From an uncultured Clostridium sp. (GTDB lineage Bacteria; Bacillota; Clostridia; TANB77; CAG-508): 64,000 bases of DNA. The stretch spans positions 1 through 64,000 of the forward strand of contig USQY01000001.1 of the NCBI GenBank assembly GCA_900557045.1, read 5' to 3'. Position numbers and translations under genes: made by a program. Below, piece by piece: positions 18,319 through 26,549 of this stretch (its first letter is position 1; each line of letters starts with the position of its first letter). Under the pieces are notes generated by a model. That model had not been told where the DNA came from. It saw only the letters and a list, made by a program, of their open reading frames with translations, and searched no databases.

Positions 18319-18394
18319 TGGTGGCTTCACCTGGAATCGAACCAGGGACACAGGGATTTTCAGTCCCTTGCTCTACCAACTGAGCTATAAAGCC
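18319..18394 (-). tRNA. tRNA-Phe (GAA)
   Basis: 76 nt including an encoded CCA. The acceptor starts GGCTTTA, the anticodon loop is CTGAAAA, and the T-arm GGTTCGATTCC is normal. It is last in a three-tRNA transcript. Confidence 0.97.
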
Positions 18395-18440
18395 TTTAAT
18401 ATTTTTTATTTTGCTTTTAAAAAAGTCACCAAAATAAAAA

Positions 18441-18517
18441 TGGCGACCTGGAACGGGCTCGAACCGTCGACCTCTAGCGTGACAGGCTAGCGTTCTAACC
18501 AACTGAACTACCAGGCC
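18441..18517 (-). tRNA. tRNA-Asp (GTC)
   Basis: 77 nt including an encoded CCA. The anticodon stem is CTAGC/GCTAG with loop CTGTCAC, and the acceptor GGCCTGG pairs with CCAGGTC. It is the middle gene of the cluster. Confidence 0.97.
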
Positions 18518-18561
18518 GTAAAAATAAAAAAATTAGTTTCCTAATTTTTTTATTAAGAAAA

Positions 18562-18637
18562 TGGTGGGCGCAATAGGGCTCGAACCTATGACCTCCTGCT
18601 TGTAAGGCAGATGCTCTCCCAGCTGAGCTATGCGCCC
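18562..18637 (-). tRNA. tRNA-Val (TAC)
   Basis: 76 nt including an encoded CCA. The acceptor is GGGCGCA/TGCGCCC and the anticodon loop CTTACAA. It is first in the cluster and closest to the promoter. Confidence 0.97.
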
Positions 18638-18655
18638 ATTTCCTTCGACTTGTTT

Positions 18656-18684
18656 AGTATACTAAATTTTAGATTAATTGTCAA
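18656..18684 (-). promoter_or_regulatory. Strong promoter of the Val-Asp-Phe tRNA cluster
   Basis: TTGACA and TATACT with a 17-bp spacer, ending 18 bp before tRNA-Val. Confidence 0.85.
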
Positions 18685-18799
18685 TAACTTTTTTAAAATT
18701 TTTCAACATTTTTTTGATTTTTTTCTGAAGTCCTTGGTACTCCTACATTTCTTTCAAAATTTTCATCTATTTTTTTGCTTTTTATTCTTAATTTGAAAA

Positions 18800-18864
18800 G
18801 AAAATGATAAATTTAACAATTTCTGAAGATTATATTCTCAAAAATTTTTAGATTTATCATTTTC
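18800..18864. repeat. Inverted repeat downstream of ctpA
   Basis: Perfect 13-bp arms (GAAAATGATAAAT and complement) are separated by 39 bp in the AT-rich gap between ctpA and the tRNA promoter. It may be a weak terminator for ctpA. The rest of this gap shows nothing. Confidence 0.4.
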
Positions 18865-18945
18865 CTCTTGTTTCTCTATAAAAGTAAATCAAATCAATTA
18901 AATCTTATTTAAAAATAATCAATCAAATGCCATTTCAATCAAATA

Positions 18946-20199
18946 CTATTTCAAAATTTCCAAAGCCTTATTTAACTGATTATCAGCATTTCTATCAACA
19001 TTCAAGTGTCCTTTCCATTCCTCAGGCAATTCTAATTCAATATCAGGTTTTATACCTATTTTGTGCAACTTATTATGGTTAGGTGTGAAATACTCTTGCA
19101 TTGTTATTTTCATTCCAGTTTTTTGATCGTTAAACATAAAAATACCTTGTATAATACCTTTTCCATATGTTTGTGTTCCTACAACTTTGACATCAGTATT
19201 TTCCCTTATTGCAGCAGTTAATATTTCTGAAGCACTTGCAGTATATCCATTAACTAGTATCGCTATTGGCATTTTTATAATTGGATCTTTTTTAGAGACA
19301 GATATATCTTCATTTTCGTTTTTATCTTTTGTAATTAACATTTTAGAACCTTTAGGAACTATTAATTCTGCAATTTTTAATGATTCATCAACTAATCCTC
19401 CACCATTATTTCTAAGATCTATTACTAGTGATTGTATTCCTTGTGTTTCTAACTCTTTATATGCTTTCTCAAAATCTGAGGCACATCCTCCATCAAAAGA
19501 ACTAATTTTTATATATCCCACATTATTTTCTAATTTTTCTGATTTAACACATTTAAATTTGATTTTTTCTCTTGTAATATCAAAATCTATTTCTTTATCA
19601 TTTCTTTTAACTGTTACTTTTACTTTAGTTCCTTCCACTCCTTTCATTTTATTTGAAGCTTGTGTTAATTGTTCTCCTGTATATTCTGTATCATCAACTT
19701 TTTTTACAACATCTCCAACTAAAATTCCTGCTTTATTTGCAGGTGAGTCTTCTATTACACCTATTACTAATATTTCATTAGATTCTACATTTTGTGTTAT
19801 ATATAATCCAACTCCTACATATGCTCCATTTACATCTTCCATTATAGATGTTACTTCTTCTTCTGTTAGATATTCAGTATATTCATCACCTAATGCTGCT
19901 ACATAACCTTCTAAAGCTCCATCTATCATCTTTTTCTCATCAATGTCACCTATATATATTTCTTCTAATTTCTTTTTTATATCTGATGTTTTTTGTTCTA
20001 AAGATACTTGTTCTTCTTTTCCTTTTAAAGATGTTATTATTCCATTTGCTATATTACTTATAACATTATCAGATTGTATTGTTTTTGGTGCAATAGCAGC
20101 ATTATATACTACTATTGTAGTTAGTATACAAGTAATTAATGCTGTTATAATTACTAGCATAAAATTTTTTAGAAAACTATTCTTGTTTTTTTCTTTCAT
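18946..20199 (-). CDS. ctpA: S41 C-terminal processing peptidase
   Basis: The 417-residue serine protease is anchored by one N-terminal helix (about 13-35) with its catalytic part outside the membrane. A PDZ domain spans about 125-200 (YVGVGLYI, GSPA-like DSPANKAGI). The S41 core has GYISSF-like NVGYIKISSF, DLRNNGG, the nucleophile region GYTASASE (Ser322) and YGKG (Lys347), giving the Ser-Lys dyad. It lies directly downstream of an EnvC-like M23 hydrolase and ftsEX, a common grouping in Firmicutes, so it may process cell-wall or division proteins. The AAAGGAAA site supports the start. Confidence 0.93.
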   Translation of the reverse strand: MKEKNKNSFLKNFMLVIITALITCILTTIVVYNAAIAPKTIQSDNVISNIANGIITSLKGKEEQVSLEQKTSDIKKKLEEIYIGDIDEKKMIDGALEGYVAALGDEYTEYLTEEEVTSIMEDVNGAYVGVGLYITQNVESNEILVIGVIEDSPANKAGILVGDVVKKVDDTEYTGEQLTQASNKMKGVEGTKVKVTVKRNDKEIDFDITREKIKFKCVKSEKLENNVGYIKISSFDGGCASDFEKAYKELETQGIQSLVIDLRNNGGGLVDESLKIAELIVPKGSKMLITKDKNENEDISVSKKDPIIKMPIAILVNGYTASASEILTAAIRENTDVKVVGTQTYGKGIIQGIFMFNDQKTGMKITMQEYFTPNHNKLHKIGIKPDIELELPEEWKGHLNVDRNADNQLNKALEILK

Positions 20200-20293
20200 A
20201 TTAATTTCCTTTCATATATAATATTATATTATTCAAATTTATTTTTATTCTTATATTAATTTTATTAACTGTACTTGTAAAAGTTTATATCAA

Positions 20294-20321
20294 TAAAAAA
20301 AGGCAGTTTGTTTTTCTGCCT
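20294..20321 (-). terminator. Terminator after the M23 hydrolase gene
   Basis: Stem AGGCAG/CTGCCT followed by seven T on the minus strand, right after the stop codon. It separates the ftsE-ftsX-M23 unit from ctpA. Confidence 0.85.
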
Positions 20322-20335
20322 CTTTTTAATCCCTT

Positions 20336-21511
20336 TTATAAATAATTTAGAGGGTTTTTATGTGACCCATTTTCTCTTACTTCAAAATGTACATGAGGTC
20401 CTGTTGAACATCCTGTTGTTCCAACTGCTCCAATAACTTGACCTCTTGATACTGATTGTCCTACTGAAACATATACATTATTACAATGTGCATATCTTGT
20501 TGTTAATCCATTTCCATGTGAAATAATTATCATATTACCATAACTTGCCATACCATAAGCATTTAGATTTTGTGAATATCCTGTTTGAGTATATATTACA
20601 GTTCCACTTTCTGCTGCAACTATGTTTGTGCCTATTGATGCACCTATATCAAGTCCTGTATGAAACTCTCTGTATCCAAATATGTATCTAGAACCATAAT
20701 TACAAGTTATTCTGCTACTTGAAGGGCAAGGCCAATTTAATTTTCCACCACTATATGGATTAGATATTGATGGTGAAGCATTTGTTGAACCTGATTTGTT
20801 TGAGTTTGATTGTGCTGCTTTTCTTTCTGCATCTTCTTTTGCTTTTGCTGCTCTTTCTTTTTTAGCAAATTCTTCAGATGCTGCTTTTTGTGATGCTAAT
20901 TTTTCCTCTAATTGTTTTTGTTCTTCTGATAAATTAGCTGCTTTAGTTTGTTTCTCACTTTTTAAACTTTCAAGTTCTTTTGCTTTTTGTGTTTTTTCCT
21001 TTTTAATCTTCTCTATCTCGTTTTTTTCGTTTTCCAATGATGTTTTTAATTCTTGTACTTCTGTTATTAATTTATTATCATAATTTGCTGCTTGTTCTAT
21101 TAATTTTTGATTTGATATAAAGTTCATTAAATTTCCAGAAAGTACCACATCTAAAAAAGTTTTTTCTTTTTTCATATACATGGTAACTAATCTTTCTTCT
21201 AATATCTTCTTTTTTTCTTCTAAATCTTTTTCCTTTTCAGAAATTGAAGTTTCTAAAGCATCTAATTGTTCATTTAACTTATCTATTTGAGTTTGATATT
21301 CAAGTATAGAATTGTTTAAATCAACAACCTCTTGTAATACTTTATCTATTTGTTGTTCTACATTATCTATCTGTTCTTGTGTCTGATTTGCTTCTTGTTT
21401 CTTTTTTAAATATTGATTGTGATAGTCTGAACTAGTTTCAGCAAAAACAGCTAGACTTCCTGTACAAGCTATTATTATTACAAATACTGATAATAAAATT
21501 TTTTTCATCAT
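20336..21511 (-). CDS. Secreted EnvC-like murein hydrolase (coiled coil plus M23)
   Basis: The 391-residue protein has a signal peptide (residues 1-25), a long coiled coil from about 28 to 230 in two blocks around VTMYMKKEKTFLDVVLSG, a Ser/Asn linker, and a C-terminal LytM/M23 domain. The metal ligands are present (FHTGLDIG and HVHFE motifs), so it should be an active Zn endopeptidase on peptidoglycan. The gene follows ftsE-ftsX. In that setting such proteins are the periplasmic or extracellular hydrolases activated by FtsEX (CwlO/PcsB/EnvC type). The start has GGAGAAG. Confidence 0.92.
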   Translation of the reverse strand: MMKKILLSVFVIIIACTGSLAVFAETSSDYHNQYLKKKQEANQTQEQIDNVEQQIDKVLQEVVDLNNSILEYQTQIDKLNEQLDALETSISEKEKDLEEKKKILEERLVTMYMKKEKTFLDVVLSGNLMNFISNQKLIEQAANYDNKLITEVQELKTSLENEKNEIEKIKKEKTQKAKELESLKSEKQTKAANLSEEQKQLEEKLASQKAASEEFAKKERAAKAKEDAERKAAQSNSNKSGSTNASPSISNPYSGGKLNWPCPSSSRITCNYGSRYIFGYREFHTGLDIGASIGTNIVAAESGTVIYTQTGYSQNLNAYGMASYGNMIIISHGNGLTTRYAHCNNVYVSVGQSVSRGQVIGAVGTTGCSTGPHVHFEVRENGSHKNPLNYL

Positions 21512-21533
21512 TTTAATCTTCTCCTTTTGTTTC

Positions 21534-22460
21534 TTAAACTTTTAAATATTTTTTCATAGATAGCATACTTCCTAATACGCCTATTCCTATTCCTAATACT
21601 AAAAATATAATTGTTACTTCTGTAAACATTTGACTAAAATCTAATAATTGTATTCCACTACTTATTCCTAACCCTTTAAGCCAACTTTCTAAACCATTTC
21701 CTATTACATTGTTTTTTAACCAAACATATAATCCAGATAAAATAATTAATGATATTAATGATGATATCACTCCTATTATTACACCTTCAACTATAAACGG
21801 AGCTCTAATAAAATTATTAGTTGCACCAACATATTTCATTATAGATATTTCTTTTCTTCTTGCATGTACAGTTAATTTTATTGTATTTCCTATTATTACC
21901 ATAGAGAAAACAATTAATGCTCCACCTAATACAATTAATACAATATTAACATTTCTGTCAAAAGCTGTTAATGTTTTTGTATAATCGCTTTGTTCTTCAC
22001 GTGTTGTACCAATAACATTATCAAACTGCTCAATTTGTTTTGCTATTTCATCTACTTTATCTAAATTCTTAAATGTTATTATCAAAGATGGAGGATATGG
22101 ATGATCTTTTTCAGTATATCCCAATACCATAATATCACCTAATTTTTCTGTTGCTCTGTGGTATGCTTCTTCTTTAGTTATATATTTAATATTAGGATTT
22201 ACAGAGTCTATATTTCGTATGTTATTTTCTAAAGTTTCTTTTTCTGAAACAGTAATATCATCTTTAAGATATATTTCCAAAGGATATTCTGACTCTATAT
22301 TTGTTAAAATTGAATTAACATTTTTTCCTATCACTAAACATATACCAACTGTTAACATTGTTACTAACATAATTGTTATTGCTGAAAAAGTAGATTTTTT
22401 ATTTTTTGTTATATTTTTAATTCCATCACCGACTAAATAACTAATCAAATTATATCTCAC
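21534..22460 (-). CDS. ftsX: Cell division protein FtsX
   Basis: The 308-residue membrane partner of FtsE has four helices (about 26-50, then three in the C-terminal half) and a large extracellular loop typical of FtsX (KYITKEEAYHRATEKLG). With FtsE it transmits ATP hydrolysis to the murein hydrolase encoded next. I prefer the GTG start because AAGGTGG lies eight bases before it, inside the end of ftsE. An ATG 24 bases further upstream gives 316 residues but has a poor site. The coding overlap with ftsE is 11 nt. Confidence 0.93.
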   Translation of the reverse strand: MRYNLISYLVGDGIKNITKNKKSTFSAITIMLVTMLTVGICLVIGKNVNSILTNIESEYPLEIYLKDDITVSEKETLENNIRNIDSVNPNIKYITKEEAYHRATEKLGDIMVLGYTEKDHPYPPSLIITFKNLDKVDEIAKQIEQFDNVIGTTREEQSDYTKTLTAFDRNVNIVLIVLGGALIVFSMVIIGNTIKLTVHARRKEISIMKYVGATNNFIRAPFIVEGVIIGVISSLISLIILSGLYVWLKNNVIGNGLESWLKGLGISSGIQLLDFSQMFTEVTIIFLVLGIGIGVLGSMLSMKKYLKV

Positions 22461-23136
22461 TATTATACCCACCTTTTTTATCATCTCTTATAATGTTACC
22501 TTTTTCAATTTGTATAACTCTTTTTTTCATTTTATCTACAATATCTTTCGCATGTGTTGCTACAACTATTGTTGTGCCTCTTAAATTAATATCATTTAAA
22601 AGGGTCATTATTTCCCAAGCTGTATCTGGATCCAAATTTCCTGTAGGTTCATCTGCAATAAGCATTGATGGATTATTTACTAAAGCTCTAGCAAGAGCGA
22701 CTCTTTGTTGCTCACCACCTGACAATTCATTAGGATACACTTTTGATTTATCACTTAGCCCTACTAATGATAATACCATTGGAACTTGTCTTCTTATATG
22801 TCTTGGTGTAGCTTTTACTATATGCATAGCAAATGCTACATTCTCATATACTGTTTTATCTGGCAAAAGTCTAAAATCTTGAAAAACAACTCCCATGCTT
22901 CTACGTAAATATGGAACTCTTTTTGGTTTAAGAAATGTTGTATCTTTTCCATTTATAATTATATGTCCTGATGTTGGTTCTTCTTCTTTTAGAATCATTT
23001 TTATAAGTGTAGATTTACCAGAACCAGAACTTCCAACTAAAAATGCAAATTCTCCTTTATCTATTTTAAAATTAGCATTATTAACTGCAACAGTACCTGT
23101 ATCATATGTTTTATTAACATTTCTAAATTCTATCAT
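22450..23136 (-). CDS. ftsE: Cell division ATP-binding protein FtsE
   Basis: The 228-residue ABC ATPase of the FtsEX complex. Walker A is GSSGSGKST, the signature LSGGEQQRVALARAL and Walker B MLIADEPTGNLDP. The segment GVVFQDFRLLPDKTVYENVAFAM is characteristic of FtsE. It is the first gene of the ftsE-ftsX-M23 transcript. AAAGGAAG precedes the ATG. The 240-bp region upstream shows no strong regulatory structure. Confidence 0.95.
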   Translation of the reverse strand: MIEFRNVNKTYDTGTVAVNNANFKIDKGEFAFLVGSSGSGKSTLIKMILKEEEPTSGHIIINGKDTTFLKPKRVPYLRRSMGVVFQDFRLLPDKTVYENVAFAMHIVKATPRHIRRQVPMVLSLVGLSDKSKVYPNELSGGEQQRVALARALVNNPSMLIADEPTGNLDPDTAWEIMTLLNDINLRGTTIVVATHAKDIVDKMKKRVIQIEKGNIIRDDKKGGYNSEI

Positions 23137-23376
23137 AGTCTATCTTCCTTTATTTTTAATTTATTATCATAATCATATTTATAATATCAATAATTTACCT
23201 GTTTTGCAATAGCATTTTTAGAAGTTTTTTGCTAAAAAAAATTGTTTTAACTTCATTTATTACTGTTTTTTGAGCTTTTTAACGCATCTACAGAATTCAC
23301 CAAAAATTCACAATCCAATTTTTTCCATTAATTCAATATTTTGACAAATATACTTAACTTAATATATAAATTTAAT

Positions 23377-24048
23377 TTATAGTATTCTATTTATTTTTTT
23401 AACTTTTGCTGCTTTAATTTTTATTCCTTCATCTTTAAACATTTTTTCATGTTCGGTTTCAATATTATTCCAAAATTCTTCATTATTTGCTAAATCAAAA
23501 GTCTTGTCTTCAATTTCAAATCCAGCTTCTTCAAAATATAATAAACTATCATTGAAAAGTCCATCATCATCTGTTTTAAAATATATTTCTCCACCATCTT
23601 TCAAAAATTGTTTATATTTTTCTAATTGTCTTGTATGTGTCAATCTCTTTTTTCTATGTTTTCCGCGAGGCCAAGGATTACAAAAATTAATATATATTCT
23701 ATCTATTTTGTCATTTTCATCCATAATCATTAAAATTCTTTCAATATCATATCTTGTTAAATAAATGTTATCAATAGAAATTTCTTTTTCTGAATAGACC
23801 TTTTCTACATTTCTTTTAGCTAAACCTAACATGGCATCTACCATATCAATTGCTATATAATTTACATCTAAATTTGATGATGCTAACTGTGATATGAATC
23901 CGCCTTTCCCGCAACCTAATTCCAAATGTATTGGATTATTGTTATTAAATAAAGTTCTCCATTTTCCTTTATATTCCTCAGGATTATCTATATAAAATTT
24001 ACTAGCCTCTAATTCTGGTCTGGCCCATGGTTTAAATCTAATACGCAT
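23377..24048 (-). CDS. trmB: tRNA (guanine(46)-N7)-methyltransferase
   Basis: A 223-residue Rossmann-fold SAM methyltransferase forming m7G46 in the tRNA variable loop. Diagnostic stretches are HLELGCGKGGFI (SAM motif I), YINFCNPWPRGKHRKKRLTH and FKTDDDGLF. The start at MRIRFKPWARPEL has AAGGAG. The longest frame adds 19 unsupported residues. It is divergent from the DUF4364 gene. Confidence 0.95.
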   Translation of the reverse strand: MRIRFKPWARPELEASKFYIDNPEEYKGKWRTLFNNNNPIHLELGCGKGGFISQLASSNLDVNYIAIDMVDAMLGLAKRNVEKVYSEKEISIDNIYLTRYDIERILMIMDENDKIDRIYINFCNPWPRGKHRKKRLTHTRQLEKYKQFLKDGGEIYFKTDDDGLFNDSLLYFEEAGFEIEDKTFDLANNEEFWNNIETEHEKMFKDEGIKIKAAKVKKINRIL

Positions 24049-24201
24049 ACATGTTTCTCCTTTTTTATTTTTTTCTATTCTACTACTTCCTTTCAAAATG
24101 GTCAAGCAAAAGTATTAAACTACAACCTATTAGCAATCACACTTCTTCAACAATTATCAATCAGGTTATTTTTCCCTTTATTAATCCCGTTCTTAAAACT
24201 A

Positions 24202-24230
24202 TTGAAAAAGCCAAAAAACTATGCTATAAT
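24202..24230 (+). promoter_or_regulatory. Promoter of the DUF4364 gene
   Basis: TTGAAA, 17-bp spacer with TG before a perfect TATAAT, about 35 bp ahead of the start. Confidence 0.75.
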
Positions 24231-24266
24231 CCTCATAATGAATTTTACAAATAGGAGATGAAAACC

Positions 24267-24806
24267 TTGAAAATAAATACAGATAATGAAACTTTAGCAG
24301 AAAATAAAGTTCTAATTTTATATATTTTAGATCAAACACATAAGCCTATAACAAATGATAATCTTTACAAATTAGTATTAACAGCTGTTGATATGAATTA
24401 TTTTTACTTTCAACAATTTCTATTAGATTTAATAGACACTAATTTTATAATTTCTTATAATAAAGAAACACAAGTAGTTTATGAATTAACAGAACATGGT
24501 AAAAATACATTAGACCTTACATTAGATATTTTACCAGGCATAATAAAATTAAAAGTAGATACAAATTTAAAAAACACTTTAGAAACAGTTGAAGAAGAAC
24601 ATTCTATTATTGCTGAATATACTCCTAGAAACGAAAATAATTATATTATTAATTGTAAGATAGTAGAAAATAATGAAATTGTATTTGAAATAAAAACCTT
24701 TGCATATTCACGTGAACAAGCAAAAGAATTTGTAGATAATTGGAAGAATAATGCTGAGAAAATTTATCCAAAAGTACTTGATTTATTACATAATCCAAAT
24801 TCTTAA
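24267..24806 (+). CDS. DUF4364 family protein (winged-helix-like)
   Basis: A 179-residue cytosolic protein of the DUF4364 family, common in Clostridia and of unknown role. The N-terminal 75 residues (ILYILDQTHKPITNDNLYKLVL and YELTEHGKNTLD) look like a winged-helix DNA-binding domain, and the C-terminal half is a separate alpha/beta part. I choose a TTG start, because GGAG lies nine bases before it. An ATG three codons upstream abuts the Shine-Dalgarno sequence directly and is unlikely to be used. Transcriptional regulation is inference. Confidence 0.8.
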   Translation: MKINTDNETLAENKVLILYILDQTHKPITNDNLYKLVLTAVDMNYFYFQQFLLDLIDTNFIISYNKETQVVYELTEHGKNTLDLTLDILPGIIKLKVDTNLKNTLETVEEEHSIIAEYTPRNENNYIINCKIVENNEIVFEIKTFAYSREQAKEFVDNWKNNAEKIYPKVLDLLHNPNS

Positions 24807-24883
24807 ATATAATTTTATATTTTTAAATTAATACACAATTTTTAATCAATAATATTAGTAATATTAATATTGTTTATAAATAT

Positions 24884-24940
24884 AAAAAATATCATGTAAA
24901 TTGATTTTATTATTAAAATTTGTTTTACATGATATTTTTT
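24884..24940. terminator. Bidirectional terminator between the DUF4364 gene and rpe
   Basis: Perfect 17-bp arms (AAAAAATATCATGTAAA and complement) around a 23-nt loop, with T-runs readable in both directions between convergent genes. Confidence 0.8.
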
Positions 24941-24978
24941 TATATTTTGCACTTCTTATTTTTTTCCGTTTTACATTT

Positions 24979-25641
24979 TTAATTAAGTTTCATATTTTTT
25001 ATCGTTTCTTTATAATCATTAGTGTTAATTATTCCTGTTCCAGATACAACAATTTCTGTTCCCGCTTCTTTTAACAATTCTATATTTTGCATATTAATAC
25101 CACCATCAGCTTCTATTGTAATATCTATATTATTGTTTTTAATATATTCTGATATTTCTTTTATTTTTTCTAATGTTTTATCTATCAATTTTTGTCCACT
25201 TTTTCCTGGCTCAACAGTCATTATTAAAACTAAATGTACATTTTTCAATATATCATATATTTTATTAATATCTGTATCTGGTTTTATAGCTATTCCTGCC
25301 TTGCAATTATTTAATTTAATATAATCTAACATATCTAATAATTCATCTTTATTTGTAACAGATTCATAGTGTATTGTTATTATATTTGGATTATATGGTA
25401 CAAACATGTCTATGTATTTTTTTATATCCTTAACCATTAAATGAATATCTAATGGTATATTTGTAATACTATTTAAATAATCACAATACTCTATCATTTT
25501 TTCTGTAGTATTGCTTTCTACAAAAATACCATCCATAACATCTATATGAAAATAATCTGTTTTAGCTGTTTCTAAATTATAGATTGTTTTAATTATTTTA
25601 TCTTTTTCTACACTTAATAATGAAGTTGATATTTCTACCAT
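24979..25641 (-). CDS. rpe: Ribulose-phosphate 3-epimerase
   Basis: A 220-residue TIM-barrel enzyme of the pentose phosphate pathway interconverting ribulose-5-P and xylulose-5-P. Metal-binding and catalytic motifs are visible: YFHIDVMDGIFV, DIHLMV, MTVEPGKSGQ and EADGGI. Its start overlaps the end of rsgA by 7 nt, the usual Firmicutes arrangement. Confidence 0.95.
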   Translation of the reverse strand: MVEISTSLLSVEKDKIIKTIYNLETAKTDYFHIDVMDGIFVESNTTEKMIEYCDYLNSITNIPLDIHLMVKDIKKYIDMFVPYNPNIITIHYESVTNKDELLDMLDYIKLNNCKAGIAIKPDTDINKIYDILKNVHLVLIMTVEPGKSGQKLIDKTLEKIKEISEYIKNNNIDITIEADGGINMQNIELLKEAGTEIVVSGTGIINTNDYKETIKNMKLN

Positions 25642-26519
25642 TTGTGTAACTCCTTTTCCTTTAATTCATTATATAATTTACAGTACGTGTCATATCTTTG
25701 TTTACTTATTTTATTTTCCTGAACAGCCTTTTTTATTCCACATTTTTCTTCTTTTATATGCGTGCATCCTATAAACTCACAATTTTGCATATATTCAGCC
25801 AATTCTATAAAATATTTACATAATTCTTCACTTTTTATTTCATATATATCAAATGTAGAAAAACCTGGTGTATCTGCTATATATGAATCATTATCTATTT
25901 TATATAATTTAATTGCTGTTGTAGTATTTTTTCCACGTTTATTTTTATTACTTACTTCCCCTTCTGTTGTTAAGGTATCTTTAAAAATATTGTTAATTAA
26001 TGTTGATTTTCCAACACCTGAATTACCAGAAAATGCTGTAATATTGTTTTTTAAACATTTACGTACCTCATCTATCCCTTCACCAGATTTAGCATTTGTT
26101 TTTATAACTGTATATCCGATTTTTTTATAGATATTATATATATTATCTATAATATCATCTTTTTCCAAATCTATCTTATTTAAACAAATTGTAGATTTTA
26201 TATTGTTATATTCAGCAAATGCTAATTGTTTATCTAATAATAACAAATCTGGTTTTGGCATTTTCATAGATAGTACAAAAATCATTTGAGTTATATTTGA
26301 CATTTTAGGTCTTTTAATATAATTTTTTCTTTCATGAATTTCATTAATAATACCATCTGTTTGTGTTTGATATTCAAATTCAACAATATCTCCTACTGCA
26401 GGAATAATATCATCTTTTTTGAATTTTCCTCTTGGAATACATTTAATTATATTAGAACTTTTACTATCTTCTACTTCATATATATTTGATACATTACTTA
26501 CAATTAATCCCTTTGACAT
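25635..26519 (-). CDS. rsgA: Ribosome small subunit-dependent GTPase A
   Basis: The 294-residue circularly permuted GTPase assists late 30S maturation. An N-terminal OB domain is followed by NKIDL (G4), GNSGVGKST (G1), a TTT switch I, DTPGF (G3) and a C-terminal zinc knuckle with Cys and His in CEFIGCTHIKEEKC. It lies between prkC and rpe in a conserved block. In other Firmicutes this GTPase is a PrkC substrate, which fits the operon. Confidence 0.96.
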   Translation of the reverse strand: MSKGLIVSNVSNIYEVEDSKSSNIIKCIPRGKFKKDDIIPAVGDIVEFEYQTQTDGIINEIHERKNYIKRPKMSNITQMIFVLSMKMPKPDLLLLDKQLAFAEYNNIKSTICLNKIDLEKDDIIDNIYNIYKKIGYTVIKTNAKSGEGIDEVRKCLKNNITAFSGNSGVGKSTLINNIFKDTLTTEGEVSNKNKRGKNTTTAIKLYKIDNDSYIADTPGFSTFDIYEIKSEELCKYFIELAEYMQNCEFIGCTHIKEEKCGIKKAVQENKISKQRYDTYCKLYNELKEKELHKW

Positions 26520-26549
26520 ACATTCTCCTTAAACTATAAATGAATGGGG

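Noticed and set aside
18290..18502. 70-residue minus-strand frame in the tRNA region
   Set aside because: It runs across tRNA-Asp and tRNA-Phe and their terminator. The residues it encodes (LVEQGTENPCVPGSIPGEA) are the well-known translation of tRNA sequence, not a protein.
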